Shown here piece after piece: positions 52,159 to 64,000 of a stretch of 64,000 nucleotides of DNA. Below the pieces are notes generated by a model, which made no database searches, had not been told where the DNA came from, and saw only the letters and a list, made by a program, of their open reading frames with translations. The DNA is taken from contig CAYMHR010000001.1 of assembly GCA_964390295.1 (NCBI GenBank), positions 68,419-132,418 of the forward strand. Reading direction: 5' to 3'. How positions within the stretch are numbered: the first letter of the stretch is position 1; every line of letters starts with the position of its first letter. The position numbers and the translations under genes were made by a program. Source of the DNA: RGIG3009 sp964390295. Lineage in GTDB: Bacteria > Bacillota > Clostridia > Oscillospirales > Acutalibacteraceae.

Positions 52159-53913
52159 ATGAAAAATGCAAGCAAGCCGTCCAACAAAGCGCTCATTTGC
52201 CGGTTTCTCCCCTACTATCGGGAATTCGTCGGCGTCGTTATACTGGACCTGTTCTGTGCCTCACTCACCACCATCTGTGAGCTGGTGCTACCACTCATCG
52301 TTCGTTATATCACCAACGCCGCCATGACCGACGTCGCCGCACTAACCGTCCGCTCCATTCTCATCGTCGGCGTGCTGTATTCGGCTCTGCGGATCATCGA
52401 CACCGCCGCCCAATACTATATGACCTCCATCGGCCATATCATGGGCACGCGCATTGAAACCCGTATGCGAAGCGACTTGTTCCGTCATCTGCAACGGTTG
52501 CCCTTTTCCTACTATGACGAAACCAAGGTCGGCACCCTCATGTCTCGTATCACCAACGACCTGTTCGAAGTCACCGAGTTTGCCCACCACTGCCCCGAAG
52601 AATTTTTCATCGCCGGCATCAAAATTACCGCCGCCTTTATCATCCTCTGCACCGTCAACGTTTGGCTGACACTCATCGTGTTCGCCATCGTTCCGATCAT
52701 GTTGATCGTCTGCATTCCCTTCCGCCACCGCATGAAGGAGGGCTTCCGCGATTCCCGCGTCGTCATCGGCGAGATCAATTCGCAGGTAGAGGACAGCCTG
52801 CTCGGCATCCGCGTGGTCAAATCGTTTGCGAACGAATCGCTGGAGCTGGAAAAGTTTGATCGGGGCAACCGCAACTTTCTGGCGGTCAAAAAGAAAATTT
52901 ACTACGCCATGGCTGGCTTTAACAGCGTCACCCGTTTGTTTGACGGCTTGATGTATATCGCCGTCGTCGTGGCAGGTGCCCTGTTCATGATCGACGGCAA
53001 GATCACCCCCGCCGATTTGGTCGCCTATCTACTCTACGTGTCCACCCTGCTTACCTCGGTGCGCCGCATCATCGAATTTTCCGAGCAATTCTACCGCGGC
53101 ATGACCGGCGTCGAGCGGTTTGCCGAAATCATGGATACACCCGTGACGATCGACGACCGTCCCAATGCCGGGACGCTCACCGACGTTCGCGGCAATCTGG
53201 CCTTTCACGACGTCACCTTCCGGTATAATGAGGCCGGCAAAAACGTTCTTCAACACCTTACACTGGACATTCCAGCCGGCAAAACCGTGGCGTTGGTTGG
53301 TCCTTCCGGCGGTGGCAAAACAACCCTGTGCGGCTTAGTTCCACGCTTTTACGACGTTGCCGACGGCACCGTCCGGCTGGACGACACCGACGTGCGCGAT
53401 CTCACACTCGCTTCCCTACGGCGCGCCGTCGGCGTGGTACAACAGGACGTGTACCTGTTCTCCGGCAACATCTATGAAAATATCGCCTATGGCAAGCCGG
53501 GCGCCACACAGGAGGAAGTGGAAGCGGCGGCGCGTTTGGCTGGCGCCGAGGAATTTATCCGTGAGCTTCCCGACGGCTACGACACCTACGTCGGAGAACG
53601 CGGTGTCAAGCTGTCCGGCGGTCAAAAGCAACGCATCTCCATTGCGCGCGTATTTCTGAAGGACCCTCCGATTTTGATTCTCGATGAAGCCACCAGTGCG
53701 CTGGACAACGAATCCGAGTTGCTGGTGCAGCAATCTCTGGAGCGGCTCGCCAAAGGGCGTACCACCCTCATCGTGGCGCACCGGCTTACCACCGTCCGTA
53801 ACGCCGACCTCATCGTCGTGCTCACGGGCGACGGCATTGCGGAGTCAGGCACCCACCGCGAGCTGATTGAGAAAAACGGTCTCTACGCTTCGCTGTATCG
53901 CCTGTACGAATAA
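52159..53913 (+). CDS. ABC exporter, fused permease and ATPase (MsbA/BmrA type)
   Basis: 584 residues. Six membrane helices (about 1-310) precede an ATPase domain with Walker A GPSGGGKTT, Q-loop VQQDVYLF, signature LSGGQKQR, Walker B ILILDEATSALD and switch His IVAHRLTTV. It likely works as a homodimer, since it has no partner half-transporter nearby. Substrate (lipid or drug) cannot be inferred. Confidence 0.95.
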   Translation: MKNASKPSNKALICRFLPYYREFVGVVILDLFCASLTTICELVLPLIVRYITNAAMTDVAALTVRSILIVGVLYSALRIIDTAAQYYMTSIGHIMGTRIETRMRSDLFRHLQRLPFSYYDETKVGTLMSRITNDLFEVTEFAHHCPEEFFIAGIKITAAFIILCTVNVWLTLIVFAIVPIMLIVCIPFRHRMKEGFRDSRVVIGEINSQVEDSLLGIRVVKSFANESLELEKFDRGNRNFLAVKKKIYYAMAGFNSVTRLFDGLMYIAVVVAGALFMIDGKITPADLVAYLLYVSTLLTSVRRIIEFSEQFYRGMTGVERFAEIMDTPVTIDDRPNAGTLTDVRGNLAFHDVTFRYNEAGKNVLQHLTLDIPAGKTVALVGPSGGGKTTLCGLVPRFYDVADGTVRLDDTDVRDLTLASLRRAVGVVQQDVYLFSGNIYENIAYGKPGATQEEVEAAARLAGAEEFIRELPDGYDTYVGERGVKLSGGQKQRISIARVFLKDPPILILDEATSALDNESELLVQQSLERLAKGRTTLIVAHRLTTVRNADLIVVLTGDGIAESGTHRELIEKNGLYASLYRLYE

Positions 53914-53974
53914 CCCTTTTCGGACATCGCCGCCCGATCGCCGTTGCCCACCTTTTTCGTATCGATTCATGCTC

Positions 53975-54008
53975 TTGCACCGTACCCCTGCGTACGGTGC
54001 AAGTTTTT
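53975..54008 (+). terminator. Terminator of the ABC exporter gene
   Basis: TTGCACCGTAC and GTACGGTGCAA arms with a six-base loop, followed by GTTTTT. Confidence 0.9.
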
Positions 54009-54009
54009 G

Positions 54010-54038
54010 TTGCACTTTTTGTCGTTTTATGCTATGGT
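54010..54038 (+). promoter_or_regulatory. Promoter of the DUF5058-M20 operon
   Basis: -35 TTGCAC (54010-54015), 17-base spacer, -10 TATGGT (54033-54038). It begins directly after the preceding terminator. Confidence 0.65.
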
Positions 54039-54071
54039 ATTATTAATAAAATATGAATAGGAGTGATTTTG

Positions 54072-54806
54072 TTGGAATTTAACGTGAACCATCCCATTCT
54101 GTTTGTGCTGGTCGGCGTCGTCATCGCCGTGGTACTGGCGCAATCGATCTACTTCCTGGTCAAAGCGTGCCGCCGCGCCAAGCAACTCGGCATCGCCTCC
54201 GCCACCGTGAAAAAAACCATTTCGTCGGCAGCCGTGTTTACCATTGCCCCCGCCATCGGTATTCTGATCGGCGTCATCTCCCTGTCCAAAGCGTTGGGCC
54301 TGGCGTTGCCGTGGCTGCGCCTTTCGGTCATTGGCTCCATCACCTATGAAACCGTGGCCGCCGCCAACGTGCTGAACGCCGCCAACGTCTCCGCCAGTGT
54401 CACCATCACCGATTCGTCGCTGTACGTCACTACCGTGTGGGTCATGACCGTCGGCATCGCTATCGGCCTGATTCTGGTTCCCTTTGTCACCAAAAAGCTG
54501 CAGGGCGGCATGTCCAAGATCGGCATGAAGGACAAAAAATGGGGCGAGATTTTCAACAACGCCATGTTCCTCGGCATGATCTCCGCCTTCCTCGGCTACG
54601 TATTCTGCGACGTCACTTACGTGTTCTCCGGCGATACCGCCGGGCTGGTTCCCGTGTGCGTCATGGTGGTATCCGCCGTCGTTATGGCAATCTGCGGTCT
54701 GCTCTCTAAGAAATTCGGTATGCGCTGGCTGGAAGATTACGCTCTCCCCGTCAGCATGATTGCCGGCATGGCCTCCGCCATCCCGTTTAACGCCTGGTTA
54801 GGTTAA
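54072..54806 (+). CDS. DUF5058-family membrane protein
   Basis: 244 residues taking TTG at 54072 as start, 8 bases from AGGAG; GTG at 54063 overlaps the site and TTG at 54069 is close behind. It has about six membrane segments, with NHPILFVLVGVVIAVVLAQS first and a conserved AIGILIGVISLSKALG. No catalytic motif is seen. The paired membrane gene and the peptidase suggest a two-protein carrier for peptides or amino-acid conjugates, but that is inference. Confidence 0.8.
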   Translation: MEFNVNHPILFVLVGVVIAVVLAQSIYFLVKACRRAKQLGIASATVKKTISSAAVFTIAPAIGILIGVISLSKALGLALPWLRLSVIGSITYETVAAANVLNAANVSASVTITDSSLYVTTVWVMTVGIAIGLILVPFVTKKLQGGMSKIGMKDKKWGEIFNNAMFLGMISAFLGYVFCDVTYVFSGDTAGLVPVCVMVVSAVVMAICGLLSKKFGMRWLEDYALPVSMIAGMASAIPFNAWLG

Positions 54807-54819
54807 GGAGGAATCGACT

Positions 54820-55491
54820 ATGAAACAAAAGAAATCTCTTTCCTACATGGACAGTGTACACCGCGACGGTCGCCTGTGGGGCATCATCGTGGCCATTCTC
54901 ATTTTGGCGTTTCCGGCGGCCGTCTCCATCGTATTCAGCGCCGTTCCGCAGTGGAGCGTGCTGGCACAGGGATTGCTCGCCACCGCGCCCATGTACTGGG
55001 CAGTCGGTATTGTGGAGATTTTCACCTACGTTCCCATGTTGGGTGCCGGCGGCACGTACCTGTCGTTCGTGACCGGCAATATTTCCAACCTCAAGCTTCC
55101 TTGTGCGCTGGACGCCATGGAACGCGCCAAGGTCAACGCCAGCAGTGAGGAAGGCGAAGTTATCTCTACCATCGCCATTGCCGTTTCCAGCATCGTCACC
55201 ACGCTGATCATTATCATCGGCGTGATTTGCATCGTGCCACTTACCCCCGTGCTGAATGCGCCGGTGCTCAAGCCTGCCTTCGACATGATCCTGCCGGCAC
55301 TGTTCGGCGGTCTGGCCGTCGTATTTATCTCTAAAAACATCAAGCTGGCGATCGCGCCGCTGGTGCTCATGCTAATCCTGTTCATCGCCGTTCCGGCGCT
55401 CAATGCCAGCACCGTCGGCATCATGGTTCCGGTCGGCGTGGTGTTCACCGTCGCCGTGGCGCGCTTCATGTACAAGAAAGGATGGTTATAA
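54820..55491 (+). CDS. Membrane protein paired with DUF5058, putative transporter subunit
   Basis: 223 residues with about six membrane segments after a short charged N-terminus. It contains EIFTYVPMLGAGGTYLSFVTGNISNLKLP, quoted in part here as the Gly-rich MLGAGGTYL loop. It is 13 bases after the DUF5058 gene (AAGGAGG between) and one base before the peptidase gene. No name can be given with certainty. Confidence 0.75.
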   Translation: MKQKKSLSYMDSVHRDGRLWGIIVAILILAFPAAVSIVFSAVPQWSVLAQGLLATAPMYWAVGIVEIFTYVPMLGAGGTYLSFVTGNISNLKLPCALDAMERAKVNASSEEGEVISTIAIAVSSIVTTLIIIIGVICIVPLTPVLNAPVLKPAFDMILPALFGGLAVVFISKNIKLAIAPLVLMLILFIAVPALNASTVGIMVPVGVVFTVAVARFMYKKGWL

Positions 55492-55492
55492 T

Positions 55493-56929
55493 ATGATCGT
55501 CTGTTGGATCGTTGTCGCCTTCGTGGTGCTGTTCGTTGCCGTCCTGCTTGTTCGCACCCTGCGGTTCACGCCGAAGGCCACTGTCCCGGTACAGGAAAAT
55601 GAAGAAGTTTTCGACCGCGATGCCGCTGTCCGTGATCTTCAGGAGCTGGTGCGTTGCAAAACCGTTTCCTACCGCGACGCTTCGCTGGAGGACAACGCCG
55701 AGTTCGAAAAGCTCATCGCCCTTCTGCCGAAGCTCTACCCCCACGTGTTTGAAGTTTGCTCCTTCGAGCAGCTTCCTGACCGCGCCCTGCTGTTTTGCTG
55801 GAAGGGGCGCACCGACGGCGACCCTGCCGTCCTGATGGCACACTACGACGTGGTGCCCGTAGAAGAAAGCGGCTGGGATAAACCGCCGTTTGAGGGGCTG
55901 CTGGAGGACGGCATCCTGTGGGGGCGCGGCACGTTGGACACCAAAGTCACCTTTAACGGTATCCTGTTTGCCGCCGAGCATCTGATCGCGCAGGGCTTTC
56001 AGCCCGAAAGCACCGTCTATTTTGCTTTCTCCGGCGGCGAGGAAATCAACGGCAAAGGTGCCGTCAATATCGTCGATTGGTTTGAAGCTCACGGTATCAC
56101 GCCTGCCATGGTCGTGGACGAGGGTGGTGCCGTGGTAGAGGATATGTTCCCCGGCGTTACCGCCCCCTGCGGTCTAATCGGTATTGCGGAAAAAGGCATG
56201 CTCGATGCCCAATACCGCGCCACCTCCACCGGCGGCCACGCCTCGGCCCCCAAGCCGAAAGCACCCATCGACCGCCTTGCTACCGCCTGCTGTGCCGTGT
56301 TGAAGCACCCCTTCCCTTATCATATCACACCGCCCGTGGCGCAAATGTTCGATACGCTGGGGCGTCATTCCTCCTTCGTATATCGCATGATTTTCGCCAA
56401 CCTATGGCTCTTTAAGCCGGTACTGAACAGCCTGTGCAAAAAATCAGGCGGCGAGCTCAACGCCCTGATGCGTACCACCGTAGCATTCACGCAGATGAAC
56501 GGCTCCAAAGCTTCCAACGTTATCCCGCCTCACGCCGAGCTGGTCTCCAACATCCGCCTGAACCCCTGTGACACCATGGATTCGGCGCTGGCCTACCTGC
56601 GTCGCGTCGTCGGAGACGATTCCGTCGAGATCACGGCGCTGAACGGCATGAACCCCAGTCGCATTTCCACCACCGATTGCCCCGGTTGGGACAAAGTGGC
56701 ATGCGCCGTGGCTTCCACCTGGAAGGGCTGCTTGGTTTCGCCCTACCTGATGGTACAGTGCTCCGACAGCCGCCACTACGGCCGCATCTCGGATAAGGTG
56801 TTCCGCTTCTCCGCCATGGACCTCACCGGCGAAGAACGCGCCACCATTCACGGTAATAACGAGCACATCCGCGTCGATGCGCTGTGCCGTTCCGTGGAAT
56901 TTTTCATTCGCCTGATGCGTCAGTGCTAA
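55493..56929 (+). CDS. Membrane-anchored M20 family peptidase (PM20D1-like)
   Basis: 478 residues from the ATG at 55493; a longer open frame overlapping the upstream gene is rejected. A single N-terminal helix (about 3-22) anchors it. Zinc ligands and base are in MAHYDVVPV (His, Asp), WGRGTLDTK (Asp), SGGEEI (Glu-Glu), VDEGG and HGNNEHIRV (His). It should hydrolyse peptides or N-acyl amino acids. With two membrane transport proteins in the same operon, an uptake-and-hydrolysis unit is a reasonable guess. Confidence 0.92.
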   Translation: MIVCWIVVAFVVLFVAVLLVRTLRFTPKATVPVQENEEVFDRDAAVRDLQELVRCKTVSYRDASLEDNAEFEKLIALLPKLYPHVFEVCSFEQLPDRALLFCWKGRTDGDPAVLMAHYDVVPVEESGWDKPPFEGLLEDGILWGRGTLDTKVTFNGILFAAEHLIAQGFQPESTVYFAFSGGEEINGKGAVNIVDWFEAHGITPAMVVDEGGAVVEDMFPGVTAPCGLIGIAEKGMLDAQYRATSTGGHASAPKPKAPIDRLATACCAVLKHPFPYHITPPVAQMFDTLGRHSSFVYRMIFANLWLFKPVLNSLCKKSGGELNALMRTTVAFTQMNGSKASNVIPPHAELVSNIRLNPCDTMDSALAYLRRVVGDDSVEITALNGMNPSRISTTDCPGWDKVACAVASTWKGCLVSPYLMVQCSDSRHYGRISDKVFRFSAMDLTGEERATIHGNNEHIRVDALCRSVEFFIRLMRQC

Positions 56930-56939
56930 CTGCTGCGAC

Positions 56940-56977
56940 AAAAGAGCTCTCCGACCGAAAGGTCGGAGAGCTCTTTT
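56940..56977. terminator. Bidirectional terminator between the M20 and res genes
   Basis: A perfect 17-bp stem with a GAAA tetraloop; each strand ends in TTTT. It serves both converging operons. Confidence 0.93.
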
Positions 56978-56995
56978 CGTTGTATCGCGTGCGGC

Positions 56996-59179
56996 TTACC
57001 ACACTTCGCCCAAAATTCGCCAATCGTCACTACCAATATCGTTCGAGTACCGCTCCGTGCAAATGCATAGCTCATCGGAGCCCTCATCATACCGCACGAT
57101 CCCGCCCTGTAAGCGGTGTTCTTTGAGATATTCCTTGAGCACCTTAAACTTTTTCGGCGTGTAAAGGTCGATATCCTGACTATTGCCACTGCGGTCAAAG
57201 CCGCCTTTGGTTTCTACGATCCACACGGCACCATTCACGGACAACAGGTAATCCGGATAAAACAATCTTTGCTTACCGCTGTTATCCTCATACACAATCG
57301 AAAAATATTCGTTGCCCTTGTCGCCATTTTCATACCACCACTCTACGGCGTCGGAACGTTCGCAGAACTTTTCAAACTTGACCTCCGGCAGGGAGCGCGG
57401 CGCGGCAGAGGATAAATAATTCCGATACACGTTCTTTTTGCAAACCAACTGTGTTTTGGCGTCGCCGTTGTAAGTAAACAAGCAGGCTTGAGGAATGTGA
57501 AATTCAAAATACGATTTGGTCGGAACGTTCAGCTGTAGCTGTGCCAATTCGTACGCCATCGCTTCGCGCACAAACCGACGCAGTTGGTCGGCATTGTTCA
57601 GCACAAAAGCGTACACCTCACGCGGCTCTAGTGCAAGAATCTTTCGGTTATACGTAAAGCTCTTGTCGAACAGCTTCCGGATGATGGTATTCATGTAGGA
57701 GTATTCCATCCCGATTTCCAAACCGATTTTGCCAATCCTCTGATGATAATCCCGCCCGTGCTTATGGGTGTTCAGCTTTTCCGTCACCGCTACCGCGTTC
57801 ATGTCCGCCGCCTCAAACTCCAGCGTCGCCGTCTCGCCCGATACCGTGTACCGCACAATATCCTCGCTGAACACGTATCCCGCCGCTTGCAGGCGCGTGC
57901 GATTTTCCGTCTTGTCGGTTCCGGTGCCGTATTCCTTCGCGGCAAACTCCGTAATGGCGCTCAACGCCTTTTGTGGACTGCGAGTAGTGGTTACCATGGT
58001 TCGCTGTTCGCTTGTCAGCGTAATTTCTTTATACTCGTTTTTCAGAAACAGCGTACAAGCATTTAACGCCCCTTTATCAAGAGCCATTTTCACCCCGGCG
58101 GTGAATTTTTCGTCAAGAGTGTAAAGATAACAACTGTCAAGCAGATCGCTCCCGTAGTGTCTGGCTTCCGGCATACGGCGAATTCGCCCGATCGTCTGAA
58201 TTTCAAAAGTCTCGTCCATGTTTTCGCGGAGCTTCACCAAAATATGTGCTCTCGGACAATCCCAGCCCGTGGCCACCGCCTGCTTAATAATAACGGCTAC
58301 GGGGGTGGCGTTGGGCACGTCGATACCTTCTAAATTTTCGTGCCGTTCGGAAAGCCAACATGCCAGCTGCCCGTTTTCGTAAGTGAGGCCCTGCGTTTCC
58401 AGATATCGCTCCACACCATCCTGCAAGGTTTCCGACTTGTTGGGAACCTGAACGACGATGAGTGGGTTAATATCCGTACCGTTTTGCAAAAATGCCGCGC
58501 GCAGCTCCCGTTGCTTTTGGATCGCTTTTTCGAGCAGAAACGCCGTTTGATCTTCCGTTTCCACCGTCTGCGGAAAATCCTGATTGATAATCAACATTTT
58601 CTTGATCAGCCCCGCGGCAATCACGTCTTCTTCGGGGATTTCAATCACTTCCGCCTTTGCAATCCCCTTCGGGGTGGCGGAGCAACGGATAATCTTGTCC
58701 GTATGAAAATACTGGATAATCTCATCCGCTTTAATCGTGTTGTTTTGGTGACTTTCGTCCACAACGATAACGAACCGCAAGCCGTCGTTCAGCGCGTGCT
58801 CGATATGTTCAAGAAAATTGGTGCGTTCGCTGTCTTTCAGGGCGTTGTTTCCCTTTTTCGTCAGTTTTTCCCAGTTAATAAATACGCTGTCGTTTTCCTA
58901 AAAGCCTGCCGTCATCACGTCGGCAAGGAGCTTGGTCTGTGCAGCGTGGATATACTTGTCCATTTTCGCCTTGCTCTGTTCTTCAAGGTTGCCCTTGCCC
59001 GGTGTAAGCCATACAAAGACGGTTTTGGAAAAGGACTGCAGGTATTGGTGCATAAAATAGGTCAGAATGATTGTTTTACCGCTTCCCGTAGGGCTTTTGA
59101 GAACAACATCACGGGTCGGCTTATCCATGGCTTCAAACAATGCTTTTACCGCATTCAATTGGAACTCCTTCAATTGCAT
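56996..59179 (-). pseudogene. Type III restriction enzyme, Res helicase-nuclease subunit, with an in-frame TAG
   Basis: One frame of 727 codons with a single TAG at 58898-58900. N-terminal part (93 residues): SF2 helicase Walker A SPTGSGKTIILTY. After the TAG: FINWEKLTKKGNNALK, then the DEAD-like box VVDESHQNN, CSATP, motif QTIGRIRR, and a C-terminal PD-(D/E)XK nuclease site (PDYLLSVNGAVWIVETKGG). If the TAG stops translation, the enzyme is split into a useless Walker fragment and a longer piece, so restriction would be lost while methylation remains. Two bases separate it from mod. Readthrough or a sequencing error would restore it. Confidence 0.8.
58898..58900 (-). other. In-frame TAG inside res
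   Basis: The frame runs from VMTAGF through TAG to ENDSVFINWEK, a region that normally has a charged or polar residue at the stop position. A single change from CAG, GAG or AAG would produce it. No other interruption occurs in the gene. Confidence 0.8.
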
Positions 59180-59181
59180 AA

Positions 59182-60891
59182 TCAGCCCTCCTGTAAATCC
59201 TTATAGTAATAATCCGGAATGATATTCACTTCGATTTCACGAGACTTTAAGGTTATTTCTTGCTCATCGTTGGGCAAAAGGTCGTGTCCCATATAGAGCT
59301 TGAGGCATTTACTGTAAGCGTCGATATTCGATACAAACTCGGCAAGCTCATCTTCCGTCAGCACAATGGCAATTTCCGCATTGTCGGTGAAGTTGATACC
59401 GTTTTCCAACTCCACCAATTCGCGGATATGGCAGAGAAGCTCGTCGGCGTACTCATAGTAAAGGCGGTCGGAAATGGGAACATAGTCCACCTTGTAATAT
59501 TTAAGGCTTGCGGCGTACCCCTCTTTGTCGATGACACGCTTGATTCGCTCATAGGTCACGTCGCGGCAGATGTTATTTTCGTTGTTGGTGCAGAGGATAA
59601 AACGACGATTACCGCCGTCCTCGGCGTTGAGCTTCATAACGGCGTGTCCCGTTGTTCCACTGCCGGCGAAGAAGTCGAGAACAATGTCATCAGTGTTCGT
59701 GCCAATTTGCAGACATTTTCTTAATAAAAACAACGGCTTTGGGTATGGAAATAAATCTGCCAGCCCGATTTCACCCAATTCAACCGTGCCTTTTTCAGTA
59801 ATAACATCAGTTTCTGTCCAAATAGACTTGGCTTTGTAAGTTGTTTTGCGGTACTTTTCATAAATATTGAAAGCCCCGTCTTTCTTTGCACGAGCAACAA
59901 CATTGCTCATTTGGGTATCATCCGATACGTTTTCTGAGAACAGTTTTGTTCCCCAACGCCAACAACTTTCTCCGCCACTTGAATTATACGGATACACTTC
60001 TACGCAGTAGACTTCGGATTGCGTTAGAGAGACCGGACAAAATCCGTCTTTATCGATCACCAAAGGATTTACGTAAATAGGATAAAACAGATTCGGTCGA
60101 TTGTGTCGTCCAAATTTCGGATTACGATTTCTTAATTCTCTTACATTGTACGCACTTATTCCATCAAGAAGATTGAGGTCATTATCCTCATCCGTTTTAT
60201 CGATCTCATTAAACTCAGCATCCGGAGTTCTTGTATATATGAGCAAATATTCGTGAGTTTTTGCTATTTGCTTATATGTTTGTCCTCTCTTGTTGGACTG
60301 AACGATTACTTGTGAGAAAAAGTTTTCCTCTCTGAAAATTTCATCGCAAAGCAATTTCAAATCCGCTTGTTCGTTATCATCAATGGAAATAAAAAGAATA
60401 CCGTCATTACGAAGTAAATTCCGTGCAATTTTTAGTCTTGCTCTCATAAAGGATAGCCATTTGCTATGTCTAAAGGCGTCCGTAAAATCCACTCGTGTAT
60501 CATCGTAGGCAAAATACTTGTTTGCAGTATTGTACGGTGGGTCTATGTAAATCATTTTGATTTTTCCCTTGTGCGTCTTTTCCAGCAACTTGAGGGCGGC
60601 AAGATTGTCGCCTTCAATGAGAAAATTCATCTGCCCGCCGTTGTCGATAAACAAACCGCCGTCCTCTGTCAAAACGGGCGTATTCGCATCCAGCACCTCA
60701 TCGATTTCCTCACGGTGCTCCTCAAAAACCAACCCGTACTTCTTTCCGCCCACGTCTTTTTCCAGATCGGACAAGTACGACAACAGGCTCCCCGTGTTTT
60801 CGTCCTGCGGCGCAGAGGATATAAACGTGCGTATCTCTTTGATTTTATTCAGCAAATCTTCGCGCTTTTGCCGGGAAACGTTGGTGCCCAT
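59182..60891 (-). CDS. Type III restriction-modification Mod subunit (adenine methyltransferase)
   Basis: 569 residues from the ATG at 60891 (AAGAGGA 6 bases upstream). It has the beta-class order: catalytic MIYIDPPYNTANKYF first (about residue 125), a central target-recognition region, then the S-adenosylmethionine motif LDFFAGSGTTGHAV (about residue 395). It methylates adenine on one strand of a short asymmetric site. About 59720-60480, which contains the recognition region, is distinctly AT-rich (roughly 33-43% GC in sampled lines) against about 55% in the parts on both sides. The flanking res gene shares the operon. Confidence 0.93.
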   Translation of the reverse strand: MGTNVSRQKREDLLNKIKEIRTFISSAPQDENTGSLLSYLSDLEKDVGGKKYGLVFEEHREEIDEVLDANTPVLTEDGGLFIDNGGQMNFLIEGDNLAALKLLEKTHKGKIKMIYIDPPYNTANKYFAYDDTRVDFTDAFRHSKWLSFMRARLKIARNLLRNDGILFISIDDNEQADLKLLCDEIFREENFFSQVIVQSNKRGQTYKQIAKTHEYLLIYTRTPDAEFNEIDKTDEDNDLNLLDGISAYNVRELRNRNPKFGRHNRPNLFYPIYVNPLVIDKDGFCPVSLTQSEVYCVEVYPYNSSGGESCWRWGTKLFSENVSDDTQMSNVVARAKKDGAFNIYEKYRKTTYKAKSIWTETDVITEKGTVELGEIGLADLFPYPKPLFLLRKCLQIGTNTDDIVLDFFAGSGTTGHAVMKLNAEDGGNRRFILCTNNENNICRDVTYERIKRVIDKEGYAASLKYYKVDYVPISDRLYYEYADELLCHIRELVELENGINFTDNAEIAIVLTEDELAEFVSNIDAYSKCLKLYMGHDLLPNDEQEITLKSREIEVNIIPDYYYKDLQEG

Positions 60892-60936
60892 TGTCATTCC
60901 TCTTTTCATGCCGTGCTCGTAGCCGTGTTCCCCTTT

Positions 60937-60965
60937 ATTTTACCACAAATATCCGAATTTTACAA
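60937..60965 (-). promoter_or_regulatory. Promoter of mod-res
   Basis: Minus-strand -35 TTGTAA (60960-60965), 17-base spacer, -10 TAAAAT (60937-60942). Confidence 0.7.
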
Positions 60966-60981
60966 TATGCGCGCAACGCAA

Positions 60982-61009
60982 AACCGCCCCACCGTTCGGT
61001 GGGGCGGTT
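60982..61009. terminator. Terminator after the PFOR gene
   Basis: AACCGCCCCACC and GGTGGGGCGGTT arms (12 bp) around a GTTC/GAAC tetraloop, with TTTT on the minus strand, 15 bases after the PFOR stop. Confidence 0.88.
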
Positions 61010-61023
61010 CGTGCTATACGGGA

Positions 61024-64000
<2,977 letters not shown>

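Noticed and set aside
55403..56929. M20 peptidase starting at 55403
   Set aside because: This start lies inside the preceding gene and would remove the clean membrane anchor start at 55493, which has AAAGGATGG upstream.

Overview
The window reads as chromosomal DNA of a low-oxygen Gram-positive bacterium, most likely a Clostridia member of the Oscillospirales/Ruminococcaceae type. The evidence is the Firmicutes S10-spc-alpha ribosomal operon order with a zinc-type S14, a pyruvate:ferredoxin oxidoreductase, class B sortases, a SpoIID domain, a lipoprotein and an LPXTG wall anchor. Sigma-A promoters with 17-bp spacers and clear AGGAGG ribosome binding sites occur throughout. Codon use is GC-rich except in one restriction-modification locus.

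Layout. (1) 1-7.5 kb, minus strand: a surface/glucanase locus with three stand-alone GH16-like proteins lacking signal peptides, and a large LPXTG protein (Big_2, CBM-like, CARDB-like and GH16 domains). The large protein lacks a proper 5' end and has two in-frame TAG codons. (2) 7.5-23.8 kb, minus strand: the whole run rpsJ to rplQ, from a strong promoter with a leader of about 360 nt. It carries an exact 483-bp tandem duplication that creates an extra rpsK-rpsM chimera. (3) 23.9-32.2 kb, minus strand: an aromatic amino-acid operon (aroF, tyrA, aroB, aroA, aroC, pheA, aroE-aroK fusion, aroQ) covering every step from DAHP synthesis to prephenate dehydrogenase and dehydratase. It is preceded by a previously unlisted Phe/Tyr-rich leader peptide and a textbook transcription attenuator. 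(4) 32.2-38.9 kb, minus strand: cysteine desulfurase, sortase B, thiI and a 1116-residue CinA-TM-pseudosortase-SpoIID fusion. (5) 39-45.3 kb: a PMM-like HAD phosphatase, rpsI-rplM, a RadC-family protein, an Mrp-type ATPase, a sugar transferase, a P-loop ATPase and a hemolysin III protein. (6) 45.4-56.9 kb: a lipoprotein with an ABC-2 exporter, a glycine-riboswitch-controlled AGCS symporter, an MsbA-type exporter, and a DUF5058/membrane protein/M20 peptidase operon. (7) 57-60.9 kb, minus strand: a Type III restriction-modification pair with an AT-rich mosaic in mod and an in-frame TAG in res. (8) The right edge: most of a PFOR gene.

The points most worth following up are the Phe/Tyr attenuator of the aro operon, the CinA-pseudosortase-SpoIID fusion, the clean 483-bp duplication in ribosomal protein genes, and the distribution of TAG codons. 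TAG ends only adk among about 68 genes, yet it interrupts two otherwise open genes three times. The left edge at positions 1-31 holds a ribosome binding site for another minus-strand gene starting outside the window.
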